Below are positions 16,738 to 24,558 of a DNA stretch of 43,829 bases, piece after piece. The DNA lies in assembly GCF_000349565.1 (NCBI RefSeq), contig NZ_KB714631.1:194515-238343 (forward strand), in the 5' to 3' direction. Below the pieces are notes generated by a model. The model ran no database searches. It had not been told where the DNA came from and saw only the letters and a program-made list of their open reading frames with translations. The DNA comes from Curtobacterium flaccumfaciens UCD-AKU (GTDB lineage: Bacteria > Actinomycetota > Actinomycetes > Actinomycetales > Microbacteriaceae). Every line of letters starts with the position of its first letter. Position 1 is the first letter of the stretch. The position numbers and the translations under genes were made by a program.

Positions 16738-16743
16738 ATGTTA
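16738..16743 (-). promoter_or_regulatory. -10 element of a leaderless promoter (DinB fragment)
   Basis: On the minus strand this reads TAACAT, seven bases before the GTG at 16730. Its intact form suggests that the shortened gene is still transcribed. Confidence 0.45.
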
Positions 16744-16922
16744 CGGCGTCGTTACACAGTTCCGTCCTTCCGCGAGCTGGTGCGGATCGGGCGTGACCCC
16801 CGTCCGGGTGACACGCCGGTTCCTGAGAATCACCGGCCAATGACATTTCGGTTGCTCGGTAACGTCGCTCGCTGTTCTGGGCCGGTTCCCGACGGCCCAC
16901 CGATCTTCTCGAGGAGCAAGGC

Positions 16923-18455
16923 ATGGGTTCCGACCCCAGCAGTACCAACACCCGACCACACCGACGGCTGCGTGAGAGCGACGTCACCGTGGTCGACAAG
17001 AGCATGATGCGACGAGCCGTCAGCGGCATGGTCGTCGGCAACACCATGGAGTGGTACGACGTCGGCGTGTACGGCTACCTGGCCGTCACGATGGGGAAGG
17101 TCTTCCTGCCGACGGCCGAACCCTCGGTGCAGATCCTGTTCAGCCTCGGTGTCTTCGCGGCGACGTACATCGCACGCCCCCTGGGCGGCATCGTGTTCGG
17201 ACGCCTCGGCGACAAGATCGGCCGCCAGAAGGTGCTCGCGACGACGCTGATCATGATGGCGGCGTCGACGTTCCTGATCGGTGCGCTGCCCGCGTACGCC
17301 ACCATCGGCGTCTTCGGTCCGATCCTGCTCGTCGTGCTGAAGCTCGCGCAGGGCTTCTCGACCGGTGGTGAGTACGCCGGGGCCACGACCTTCGTCACCG
17401 AGTACGCCCCGGACCGCCGTCGCGGCTTCTTCGCGAGCATCCTGGACTTCGGCAGCTACCTGGGCTTCGCGCTCGGTGCAACCGTGGTGTCGGTGCTGCA
17501 GATCACCCTGGGCGACGAGGCGATGACCGCCTACGGCTGGCGCTTCCCGTTCCTGGCTGCCGGTGTGATCGGTGTCGTGGCCATCTACTTCCGTCTGCGC
17601 ATCGAGGAGTCGCCGGTGTTCCAGGCGACCCAGGCCGCGCAGGAGGCCGCGAGCGAGTCCCGTGCGTCCTTCGACGGTGAGCGTCCGGCCAACGTCGTCG
17701 CGATGGTCCGCCAGCACTGGCGCCCGATCGTCATCGCGATCATGCTCGTCGCCGCGTCGAACACAGTGGGCTACGCCCTGACCTCGTACATGCCGACGTA
17801 CCTGACCGACTCGCTCGGCTACTCCGCCATCGACGGCACCCTGCTGACGATCCCGGTGCTCCTGCTGCTCGCGGTGATGCTCCCGCTGACCGGCAAGCTC
17901 TCCGACCGCCTCGGCCGCCGTGTCGTGATGTGGATCGGTGCCGCCACCACGGTCGTGCTCGTCGTGCCGGCCTTCATGCTGATCGGGCACGGGGCGCAGT
18001 GGTCGACGCTCGCCGGCCTCGGGCTGCTCGCGCTGATGACCGCGCTGTGGGTGTCGAACCAGGCCGCGTCGCTGCCGGCGCTGTTCCCGACGTCGACGCG
18101 GTACGGCGGCATGGGCTTCGCATACAACATCGCGATCGCGGTGTTCGGCGGGACCACGCCCCTGATCGTGCAGGCGCTGCTCACGGCGACGGGTGACGAG
18201 CTCGCCCCGGCGTACTTCCTGATGGCGATGAGCGTCGTCGGCGCGATCGGTGTCTTCTGCATGAAGGAGTCCTCGCAGCGCCCGCTGCCCGGCTCGATGC
18301 CGGCCGTGGAGACCGAGGACGAGGCGAAGGAGCTCGTGCTCACGCAGGACACGAACCCGCACCTGGACCTCGGCGACCTGCCGTTCGCCGCGCAGGACGC
18401 CGCGGCTGCCGCTGCGCGCGAGGCTGCTGCGCGTGAGGCGTCACCGGCGCGTTGA
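16923..18455 (+). CDS. proP: MFS transporter, metabolite:proton symporter (ProP-like)
   Basis: A 510-residue membrane symporter with 12 predicted segments. The family opening GNTMEWYDVGVYGYLA (about residues 39-54) and the loop motif FGRLGDKIGRQK (about 95-106) are those of the MHS family. Within that family it is closest by eye to ProP, which imports proline and glycine betaine under osmotic stress. The last 70 residues are an acidic then Ala-rich cytoplasmic tail. No long C-terminal coiled coil of the E. coli ProP type is obvious. GAGGAG lies upstream of the ATG at 16923. A palindromic terminator follows. Citrate or shikimate-type substrates cannot be excluded. Confidence 0.78.
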   Translation: MGSDPSSTNTRPHRRLRESDVTVVDKSMMRRAVSGMVVGNTMEWYDVGVYGYLAVTMGKVFLPTAEPSVQILFSLGVFAATYIARPLGGIVFGRLGDKIGRQKVLATTLIMMAASTFLIGALPAYATIGVFGPILLVVLKLAQGFSTGGEYAGATTFVTEYAPDRRRGFFASILDFGSYLGFALGATVVSVLQITLGDEAMTAYGWRFPFLAAGVIGVVAIYFRLRIEESPVFQATQAAQEAASESRASFDGERPANVVAMVRQHWRPIVIAIMLVAASNTVGYALTSYMPTYLTDSLGYSAIDGTLLTIPVLLLLAVMLPLTGKLSDRLGRRVVMWIGAATTVVLVVPAFMLIGHGAQWSTLAGLGLLALMTALWVSNQAASLPALFPTSTRYGGMGFAYNIAIAVFGGTTPLIVQALLTATGDELAPAYFLMAMSVVGAIGVFCMKESSQRPLPGSMPAVETEDEAKELVLTQDTNPHLDLGDLPFAAQDAAAAAAREAAAREASPAR

Positions 18456-18476
18456 CGCTGCGGCTCTCGACGTGAC

Positions 18477-18529
18477 CACGGACGGGAGGCGCGGTGTGGG
18501 TCCGACCCGCACCGCGCCTCCCGTCCGTG
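18477..18529. terminator. 53-base GGACGGGAGGC palindromic terminator
   Basis: Arms of about 25 bases (18477-18501 and 18505-18529) pair with a single mismatch around a 3-base centre. It follows the transporter stop at 18455 and has the same outer arm, CACGGACGGGAGGCGCGG, as the rest of the family. Confidence 0.7.
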
Positions 18530-18534
18530 CGTGC

Positions 18535-18669
18535 GTGCGCACACTGCGACGATGCACGCGACGATCGACGAGCGTTCTGTCGCAACCTGCGCACGCAGCG
18601 GGTGTGTGCGCATGAGACGACGATGCACGCGACGATCGACTCGTGCTCTGTCGCGGGACGTGTGCGCAC
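18535..18669. repeat. Two imperfect tandem repeats bounded by TGCGCAC
   Basis: The 23-base core starting CGACGATGCACGCGACGATC occurs at 18547 and again at 18618, a 71-base period. In each copy it is followed by a TCTGTCGC segment (near 18576 and 18647). TGCGCA motifs bound the copies at about 18537, 18590 and 18663. The spacer between the transporter and the CobW-like gene contains nothing else recognisable. Confidence 0.6.
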
Positions 18670-18681
18670 CCACGCGCGCCC

Positions 18682-19710
18682 TCACTCGTGCCGGTGCTCT
18701 GACGCCGGGTCCACCGCGGGCCACTCCGGGAACGGGTCCGCCCAGCTGCGCCACACGTCCGGCCCGGCGAGCAGCTCCGACGGCGTGAGCAGCGCCCCGT
18801 CGAGGGCCCGCTCGATCGCCCGGACGTCGAGCTGCTCGCCGACGAACCACAGCGCCTGCCCGATCGGGGCATCGGCGTCCCACGACGGGTTCGCGGTGGG
18901 GTCGAGCGCGAGCATCGACCCGAAGCTCGACCACGAGCCGACGTGGTCCGGCCGCGATGCCAGGCGGAAGAACCCCCGCGACCGCAGCACGCGACCGTTC
19001 ACCCCGGCGGACAGGTCCTCGGCGATGACGGACGACAGTCGCCCGGGGTGGAACGGCAGCGGCTCCCGGTAGCGCATCGAGACCAGGGCGTCGCGGGCGT
19101 CGCGCCCGGTGTCCGCGCCGCTCGACAGTGCGCGCATCCAGCCGGCGCCGGTGGCGAGCACCCGTGCCGCGCCGCCGTTCGAGGCCGGCAGGTCGGCGGC
19201 GCTCCGGATCGCGGGCAGGGCGACGATCACGGCCTGGGGCGCCATCCGGTGCAGCAGGGACACGAGCGCCCGACGCCGACGGCCGGACAGCGGCTCGATG
19301 CGGTCGAGGGCGATCACCGTCGCGTACTCGACGAGTGCCGCCATCCGGTCCGCGGCCACGAAGGCGTCGTCGACGTCCGACCAGAGCAGGTGTGCGACGT
19401 CGTCGGCCCGCAGCACCCCGACGACGTGCCGGAGCACCCGGTCGTCGCCGGTCTCGGACCGTGCCGCGTTGGCGAGCAGCATGCCGACGGCGCGGGCATC
19501 GGCCCCCGGGTGCAGGGTGACGACGAGCCCGTGGTCGGCCTCGGGCCCGCAGAGCCGGTCGAGCTGGTCGGCGCGGTCCGCCACGGCACGGGCGGTGGCG
19601 AAGGCGCTCCCGGCGACGTGCATCCGGTGCCCGTCGGAGATCCGGGCGGCGACGCGGTCGGCGTCGACCTGGTGCAGGGCGGTGACGAGGGTGATGGCAG
19701 CAGCACGCAT
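18682..19710 (-). CDS. CobW/COG0523 C-terminal-domain protein lacking the GTPase P-loop
   Basis: A 342-residue relative of zinc metallochaperone GTPases. The C-terminal third (from YREPLPFHPGRL, about 215-330) matches the CobW C-terminal domain, including the segment SRGFFRLASRPDH. The N-terminus opens with ITLVTALHQVDADR where canonical members have a GxxGxGKTT Walker A loop. The zinc-binding CxCC motif is also absent. It therefore cannot act as a normal GTPase. The gene is divergent from a Cys-less L36 gene across a Zur-like box, so it is probably induced by zinc starvation. The start ATG at 19710 has a TACAGT hexamer seven bases upstream. Confidence 0.75.
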   Translation of the reverse strand: MRAAAITLVTALHQVDADRVAARISDGHRMHVAGSAFATARAVADRADQLDRLCGPEADHGLVVTLHPGADARAVGMLLANAARSETGDDRVLRHVVGVLRADDVAHLLWSDVDDAFVAADRMAALVEYATVIALDRIEPLSGRRRRALVSLLHRMAPQAVIVALPAIRSAADLPASNGGAARVLATGAGWMRALSSGADTGRDARDALVSMRYREPLPFHPGRLSSVIAEDLSAGVNGRVLRSRGFFRLASRPDHVGSWSSFGSMLALDPTANPSWDADAPIGQALWFVGEQLDVRAIERALDGALLTPSELLAGPDVWRSWADPFPEWPAVDPASEHRHE

Positions 19711-19716
19711 GTGGGC

Positions 19717-19723
19717 TACTGTA
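19717..19723. promoter_or_regulatory. Shared bidirectional -10 element (CobW-like and L36)
   Basis: TACTGTA serves both strands. TACAGT on the minus strand lies 7 bases before the CobW-like ATG (leaderless). TACTGT on the plus strand precedes the L36 leader. The Zur-like box follows three bases later. Confidence 0.5.
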
Positions 19724-19725
19724 AC

Positions 19726-19740
19726 TGAAAACCGTTATCA
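19726..19740. promoter_or_regulatory. Zur-like operator box
   Basis: TGAAAACCGTTATCA is a 7-1-7 near-palindrome (TGAAAAC / GTTATCA) like actinobacterial Zur boxes. It sits between the divergent CobW-like and Cys-less L36 genes, both typical Zur targets. Zinc-loaded Zur would block both promoters. Confidence 0.72.
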
Positions 19741-19755
19741 ACAAGGAGGCTCGTC

Positions 19756-19878
19756 GTGAAGGTCCGCAACTCCCTCAAGGCGCTCAAGAAGATCCCCGGC
19801 TCCCAGGTCGTCCGGCGCCGCGGCCGCGTCTACGTCATCAACAAGAAGAACCCCCGCTGGAACACCCGGCAGGGCTGA
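19756..19878 (+). CDS. rpmJ: 50S ribosomal protein L36, zinc-independent paralog
   Basis: A 40-residue basic protein beginning [15 protein letters not shown] and containing [16 protein letters not shown], the L36 core. The zinc-ribbon cysteines and histidine of the housekeeping form are absent, which marks it as the C-minus paralog that replaces zinc-L36 when zinc is scarce. The start is a GTG with AAGGAGG at 19743-19749. It is divergent from the CobW-like gene over a Zur-like box, which supports release from zinc repression. The gene is too short for most automatic gene finders. Confidence 0.9.
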   Translation: MKVRNSLKALKKIPGSQVVRRRGRVYVINKKNPRWNTRQG

Positions 19879-19894
19879 CGTCAGCGGCGGTCCG

Positions 19895-19900
19895 TAGGGT
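19895..19900 (+). promoter_or_regulatory. -10 element of a leaderless promoter (phosphatase)
   Basis: TAGGGT, six bases before the ATG at 19907. It lies in the 28-base gap after the L36 stop. There is no ribosome binding site. Confidence 0.5.
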
Positions 19901-19906
19901 GGCGGC

Positions 19907-20563
19907 ATGCGACTGCTGCTCATCCGCCACGGCCAGACCCCCGCGAACGTGCACGGCATCCTCGATGCCGTGGTGCCCGGACCAGGACTGACCGAGCTCG
20001 GGCAGCAGCAGGCCGACGCCCTGCCCGCAGCGCTCGCCGACCGTGGGATCGAGCGGTTGTTCGTGTCGTCGATGGTCCGCACGCAGGTCACGGCGGCACC
20101 CCTGGCGGCCTCGCTCGGCCTCGAGCCCGTGGTGCTGCCGGGCCTCCGCGAGATCGAGGCGGGCGACACCCAGGGCAAGAGCGACACGGTGTCCGTGCAG
20201 ACCTACATCTCCACCGTGCACGGCTGGTCCGGCGGTGACCGCACGACCCGGATGCCCGGTGCCGAGAGCGGCGTCGAGTTCTTCGAGCGCTACGACGATG
20301 CCGTCCGCCAGATCGAGGCCACCGGGGTGGCGGTGGCCGCCGCCGTCAGTCACGGTGCCGCGATCCGCACGTGGGCGAGCGCAGCTGCGCAGAACACCCC
20401 CGACCACTTCGGCACGAAGCGCCACCTGGAGAACACCGGCATCGTCGAACTCGAGGGCTCGTTCGCCGACGGCTGGCGCCTGGTCGACTGGGAAGGCGAG
20501 CCCGTCGGCGGCGACCAGCTCATCGACCGCACGGCGCTCGACCCCACCGGCGAGCGGTTCTGA
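19907..20563 (+). CDS. Histidine phosphatase family protein (phosphoglycerate-mutase-like)
   Basis: A 218-residue branch 1 histidine phosphatase. The RHG motif is at 7-9 with H8 as phospho-acceptor. R58 sits in the SSMVRT segment, E82 is the proton donor (REIEAGD) and H149 lies in SHG. Length and motif spacing fit a broad-specificity phosphatase rather than a glycolytic phosphoglycerate mutase. The substrate is unknown. It lies just after the Zur-controlled L36 gene but has its own leaderless-type promoter, so it need not be part of the zinc response. A perfect 46-base palindrome follows. Confidence 0.82.
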   Translation: MRLLLIRHGQTPANVHGILDAVVPGPGLTELGQQQADALPAALADRGIERLFVSSMVRTQVTAAPLAASLGLEPVVLPGLREIEAGDTQGKSDTVSVQTYISTVHGWSGGDRTTRMPGAESGVEFFERYDDAVRQIEATGVAVAAAVSHGAAIRTWASAAAQNTPDHFGTKRHLENTGIVELEGSFADGWRLVDWEGEPVGGDQLIDRTALDPTGERF

Positions 20564-20594
20564 CGCGACCAGCGGGCCGCCAACGCGACCCCGA

Positions 20595-20640
20595 ACGGAC
20601 GGGAGGCCCGGTACCAGCTGGTACCGGGCCTCCCGTCCGT
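20595..20640. terminator. Perfect 46-base palindromic terminator
   Basis: The whole 46-base segment is its own reverse complement, with outer arms ACGGACGGGAGGCCCGGTACC. It lies between the converging stops of the phosphatase and glpD genes and is the most perfect member of the window's palindrome family. Confidence 0.75.
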
Positions 20641-20655
20641 CCGTCGGGGCGTCGA

Positions 20656-22395
20656 CTACGCGAGCTGCGACGTCGGCGCCGAAGCGGACGTCAGCGGCAC
20701 GATCACGCCGTGCGACTCGCGCAGGACGTCGAGCGTGCGCTGGACCTCGTCCGCGCGCTCCTCGGTCGTCCAGCCGAGCGCACCGGCGAGCACGTCGGCC
20801 AGCTCGTCGAGCAGGTCGATCGTGACCCCACCGACGAACGCCAGGTTCGTGCGGCGCAGGACGACGTCCACCAGGTGGACGGCCTGCTCGTGGCGGGCGA
20901 AGTAGGCGACCTCGGCGCGGGTGAGCGACGGGTCGGACTCGAGCGGCTCCACCGGGCCGTCGGTCAGGACGTCCACGACCTCGGCGGCACGGGTGCCGTA
21001 GCGCTCGAGCAGCCCCTCGACCAGTGACTCGTCCAGCCCGTCGCGGTGCGACTTGATCCACAGGGCGCGCTGGGCGTCGGTGGTCGGGAACTCCTTGCCA
21101 CCGCCGATCGGCATGCCGGTGGTGTCGACCTTGCGGCTCATGCCGAGCTTGGTCGTCGCCTCGGTGGACAGGTGTGCAGCGAGGGCACGGAACGTCGTCC
21201 ACTTGCCGCCGACGAGCGACAGCACGGTCGACTTCGGCAGGCCGGCGATCTGGGTGTCCACGATCCGGTAGTCACGCGACACGAAGCCGGGGGCGGTGTC
21301 CTCGTGGCGGGGGAGCGGGCGGATGCCGGAGTAGCTGTAGACGATGTGGTCGCGGGTGACCTCGATCTGCGGGAACACGTGCTTGACGAGCCCGAAGAAG
21401 TAGTCGATCTCCTCGTCGGTCGTCGTGACCGGCTTCGCGGGGTCGGCGTCGATGTCGGTCGTGCCGATGAGCACCCGGCCCTTGAGCGGGTAGATGAGGA
21501 CGATGCGGCCGTCGTCGTTCTCGAAGAACAGCTCGCGGCCCTTGGTGGCTTCGAGCAGCTCGTCGTTGTGGACGACGATGTGCGAGCCCTTCGTGCCGCC
21601 CATGAACTTCGTCTCGCCGCCGAACGCCTCGTTCGTCAGGTCGGTCCAGGGGCCGGAGGCGTTGATCACGACGTCGGCCGTGAAGACGAACTCGTCGCCG
21701 GTCTCGCGGTCGCGCAGCAGGACGCCGCCGTCGCGGGTGCCGGCTGCCTCGACGTAGTTGACGGCGCGTGCCTTGTCGGCTCCCGCGGCCAGGCCGTCCT
21801 TGAGGACGTCGAGGGCCAGGCGCTCGGGCTCGTGCACGCTCGCGTCGTAGTAGGTGCCCGTGTACTTCAGGTCCTTGTTGAGGGCCGGCATGTCCTCGAG
21901 CGCCGCCTTCTTGGTGCGGAAGACGTGCTTCGGGACGGAGCCGCCGTCGCGCGAGAAGGAGTCGTAGATCGTCATGCCGATCTTGATGAGCATCGCGCCG
22001 CGCTCCTTGGTGGAGCGCTGCTTGTGCGTCAGCATGCGCAGCGGGGCGTTCATGATGCCGGAGAACGTCGAGAAGATCGGCATGGTCGTCTGCAGCGGCT
22101 TGACGTAGTGCGGGGCGATGCGGATCAGGCCGTTGCGCTCCTGCACGCTCTCGCGCACCAGGCGGAACTCGCCGTTCTCGAGGTAGCGGATGCCGCCGTG
22201 GATCATGTGGCTCGAGGCCGCGGAGGCGCCGGAGGCGTAGTCGCCACGCTCGACCAGGGCGACGTCGACGCCCTGGAGTGCGAGGTCACGGAACGTCGCG
22301 ATGCCGTTGATGCCGCCGCCGACGACGAGGACCTGCGCGTTCGGGCGCTCGGTGAGGGCGGTCACCGTGTTCCGGGGCTGTGTCTTCTTCGACAT
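20656..22395 (-). CDS. glpD: Aerobic glycerol-3-phosphate dehydrogenase
   Basis: FAD-dependent oxidation of sn-glycerol 3-phosphate to dihydroxyacetone phosphate at the membrane, feeding electrons to quinone. The 579-residue length and layout are typical. The FAD motif GGGINGI is at 26-32, followed by the family segments ERGDYASGASAASSHMIHGGIRYLE and GTTDID. A C-terminal helical domain of about 130 residues completes it. The start at 22395 was chosen at MSKKTQ because it places the dinucleotide fold normally and has GAAGGAAG upstream. It is divergent from a SorC regulator across 192 bases holding two identical-core inverted repeats. No glpF or glpK is nearby. Confidence 0.92.
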   Translation of the reverse strand: MSKKTQPRNTVTALTERPNAQVLVVGGGINGIATFRDLALQGVDVALVERGDYASGASAASSHMIHGGIRYLENGEFRLVRESVQERNGLIRIAPHYVKPLQTTMPIFSTFSGIMNAPLRMLTHKQRSTKERGAMLIKIGMTIYDSFSRDGGSVPKHVFRTKKAALEDMPALNKDLKYTGTYYDASVHEPERLALDVLKDGLAAGADKARAVNYVEAAGTRDGGVLLRDRETGDEFVFTADVVINASGPWTDLTNEAFGGETKFMGGTKGSHIVVHNDELLEATKGRELFFENDDGRIVLIYPLKGRVLIGTTDIDADPAKPVTTTDEEIDYFFGLVKHVFPQIEVTRDHIVYSYSGIRPLPRHEDTAPGFVSRDYRIVDTQIAGLPKSTVLSLVGGKWTTFRALAAHLSTEATTKLGMSRKVDTTGMPIGGGKEFPTTDAQRALWIKSHRDGLDESLVEGLLERYGTRAAEVVDVLTDGPVEPLESDPSLTRAEVAYFARHEQAVHLVDVVLRRTNLAFVGGVTIDLLDELADVLAGALGWTTEERADEVQRTLDVLRESHGVIVPLTSASAPTSQLA

Positions 22396-22470
22396 GGTTC
22401 GTCGCTTCCTTCGTCTGTTCGTGGGGTCAGGATCGATCGTGCGCTCGTTCGACAGGGCGGGCAACTCGCG

Positions 22471-22484
22471 TGCACGAACGTGCA
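22471..22484. promoter_or_regulatory. Candidate SorC operator 1 (TGCACG-AA-CGTGCA)
   Basis: A 6-2-6 perfect inverted repeat in the glpD/SorC divergent region. The same arms recur 76 bases away at 22547. Confidence 0.6.
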
Positions 22485-22546
22485 GCACACGTGTCGTCCA
22501 GGCCCGACGCGGCGGTCTGGAGGCGCGGCCGGGGTTGCAGAGGCCC

Positions 22547-22560
22547 TGCACGTCCGTGCA
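22547..22560. promoter_or_regulatory. Candidate SorC operator 2 (TGCACG-TC-CGTGCA)
   Basis: Same arms as 22471-22484, lying 27 bases before the regulator start. Binding here would fit autoregulation. Two sites 76 bases apart suit DNA looping by a tetrameric SorC protein. Confidence 0.6.
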
Positions 22561-22587
22561 TGGTTGCGTTCGACAGATCGGAGCACC

Positions 22588-23550
22588 ATGAGTGACGCGG
22601 CTCAGCCCATGCGCACGCAGCAGGCGCTGCGCGCCGCCCACCTGTACTACCTGCAGGACCTGACGATGGACGCGATCGCCGACGAACTCAGCACCTCGCG
22701 CTCGTCGGTGTCGCGGCTGCTGAAGTACGCCAGGGACACCGGGCTCGTCGACATCCAGATCCGGTCGCCCCTGGACCAGGCCGCCGCGCTGAGCCGGAGC
22801 ATCCGATCCCGCTTCGGGGTGCACGCGCACGTCGTCCCGGTGCCGGACCACACGAGCGACGTCGACCGGCTCGAGCGCGTCGCACTGTCCGCCGCCCGGA
22901 TCCTGACGCAGTACGTCGAGTCGAACATGGTGATCGGGATCTCGTGGGGTTCGACCGTGAGCGCGGTCAGCCGGTACCTGGTGCCGAAGACCACCCACGG
23001 CTCGACGATCGTGCAGATCAACGGCGCCGCGAACACCCGCACCACCGGCATCGTCTACGCGTCCGAGATCCTGCGGCGGTTCGGCGAGGCGTACGGGGCG
23101 TTCGTGCAGCAGTTCCCGGTGCCGGCGTTCTTCGACGACCCCGCGACGAAGGAGGCACTGTTCCGCGAGCGCTCGATCCGCCGCGTGCTCGACCTGCACG
23201 AGCGGATGGACCTCGTCGTGTTCGGTGTCGGCGCCCCGCAGGCCCCGGTGCCCTCGCACGTCTACTCCGGCGGGTACCTGGACCCCGAGGACCGCGATGA
23301 GCTCACGCAGGCCGGGGTCGTCGGGGACGTCTCGACGGTGTTCTACCGGTCCGACGGCTCGTGGAAGGACATCGGCGTGAACGCACGGGCCGGCGCTCCC
23401 GACCTCGACACGATCAAGCGCGCGCCCCGGCGGGTCTGCGTCGTCGCCGGGCGGTCGAAGGCGGCGTCACTGCGGGGTGCGCTGGCCGCCGGGCTGATCA
23501 CGGACCTGATCCTCGACGAGAGCGTGGGGCAGGCGATCCTGCAGCCCTGA
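22588..23550 (+). CDS. SorC-family transcriptional regulator (glpD-linked)
   Basis: A 320-residue regulator. The helix-turn-helix lies at about 27-50 (MDAIADELSTSRSSVSRLLKYA) and the SorC effector domain fills the rest, with GISWGSTVSAV near residue 114 where the sugar phosphate binds in relatives. The ATG at 22588 follows GGAG. A second in-frame Met lies at residue 8. The gene is divergent from glpD with paired TGCACG-nn-CGTGCA operators, so glycerol 3-phosphate or dihydroxyacetone phosphate is a reasonable guess for the effector. It shares only family-level similarity with the polyol-locus SorC protein. Confidence 0.82.
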   Translation: MSDAAQPMRTQQALRAAHLYYLQDLTMDAIADELSTSRSSVSRLLKYARDTGLVDIQIRSPLDQAAALSRSIRSRFGVHAHVVPVPDHTSDVDRLERVALSAARILTQYVESNMVIGISWGSTVSAVSRYLVPKTTHGSTIVQINGAANTRTTGIVYASEILRRFGEAYGAFVQQFPVPAFFDDPATKEALFRERSIRRVLDLHERMDLVVFGVGAPQAPVPSHVYSGGYLDPEDRDELTQAGVVGDVSTVFYRSDGSWKDIGVNARAGAPDLDTIKRAPRRVCVVAGRSKAASLRGALAAGLITDLILDESVGQAILQP

Positions 23551-23585
23551 GTCGGGATCTGACGCAGTTTGTCGGTGGTCCGTCC

Positions 23586-23591
23586 TACGTT
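23586..23591 (+). promoter_or_regulatory. -10 element of a leaderless promoter (AraC regulator)
   Basis: TACGTT, seven bases before the ATG at 23599. No ribosome binding site is present, which helps choose this start over in-frame codons further upstream. Confidence 0.55.
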
Positions 23592-23598
23592 CTGGTGC

Positions 23599-24558
23599 AT
23601 GGTGCTTTCTCTCGAACGGCCCGGGCCGCGGTACTTCCGGCGGATGGTCGGCAGCGACGTCGACCAGGCCCTCGCGTTCTTCACGGGCGACTACGACTTC
23701 CGTGCTCCCGTCGTCCGGCGCACCCACGAGAACGCCCACTGGGACTTCGCGGGCGTCGGTGACGAGCGGATGTCCCTGCGCTCGTCGCGGTTCATGGTCG
23801 ACCTGCGCAGCGAGAGCCAGGTCGACGACGAGTTCCTGGTCGCGTGGCTGCGCAGCGGTTCGAGCCGGATCGCCACGGGCGGCGAGACGTTCGAGCTCCA
23901 GGCCGGGGTGCCGGTCGTGCTGCCGTTCGCCGAGCCCTACGCCCTGCACCACCACGACATCGCCCTGAACCTGGTGCAGCTCGACCGCGACTTCGTCCGT
24001 GCCGTCGCCGGTGACGACGACTTCGCGTTCGAACCGATGCGCCGCCCGACCGCCGACGGCATCGCGCTGTGGCGATCGGTGGTGCGGAAGTACTCGGCCG
24101 TCTGGCTCGACGTCGAACAGGCCATGAGCCCGATGGTCCAGCACGACATCGCCGAGGCGTTCGCGACCGCGGCGATCCGTGCGTTCCCGCGGCGCAACAA
24201 GTGGCGTGCGTCGGTGTCCGGCAGCGGCCCCGAGCACGACCGCCTGCGCCGGGCGCTCGAGTTCGTGCACGAGCACGCGCGTGAAGCGATCGGCACGCCG
24301 GACATCGCGGCGGCGGCCGGCCTCAGCCCCCGCGGGTTGCAGCAGTCGCTCCGTCGGCACCTCGACCAGACGCCGGGGGAACTCCTGCGCGGCGTGCGGC
24401 TCGACGGCGCCCGGACGGACCTGGTCGGCGGTGCGCTGGACGAGACGACCGTGGCCGAGATCGCGCGGACGTGGGGCTTCGGGCACCTCGGTCGCTTCTC
24501 GGCGACCTACCGCAGCCGCTTCGGTGAGCTGCCGAGCGAGTCGCTGCGCGGGCACTGA
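23599..24558 (+). CDS. AraC-family transcriptional regulator
   Basis: A 319-residue regulator. The N-terminal ~200 residues form a cupin-like AraC-binding domain with an AQGFxF-type ligand region that is not specific enough to name a ligand. The C-terminal 100 residues carry two helix-turn-helix motifs: PDIAAAAGLSPRGLQQSLRR, and later VAEIARTWGFGHLGRFSATY, the classic second AraC helix pair. The gene lies just upstream of alanine dehydrogenase in the same direction, 141 bases apart. Control of that gene is possible but unproven. The start is set by the leaderless -10 element. Confidence 0.83.
   Translation: MVLSLERPGPRYFRRMVGSDVDQALAFFTGDYDFRAPVVRRTHENAHWDFAGVGDERMSLRSSRFMVDLRSESQVDDEFLVAWLRSGSSRIATGGETFELQAGVPVVLPFAEPYALHHHDIALNLVQLDRDFVRAVAGDDDFAFEPMRRPTADGIALWRSVVRKYSAVWLDVEQAMSPMVQHDIAEAFATAAIRAFPRRNKWRASVSGSGPEHDRLRRALEFVHEHAREAIGTPDIAAAAGLSPRGLQQSLRRHLDQTPGELLRGVRLDGARTDLVGGALDETTVAEIARTWGFGHLGRFSATYRSRFGELPSESLRGH

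Noticed and set aside
3676..20640. CRISPR array or attachment sites built from the palindromes
   Set aside because: Copies are kilobases apart, each at a gene end, with no regular spacers, no cas genes, no integrase and no tRNA gene.
22396..23259. Extension of the glpD frame upstream to 23259 (867 codons)
   Set aside because: The extra part is antisense to the SorC gene and crosses the divergent promoter region. Family length fits the start at 22395.
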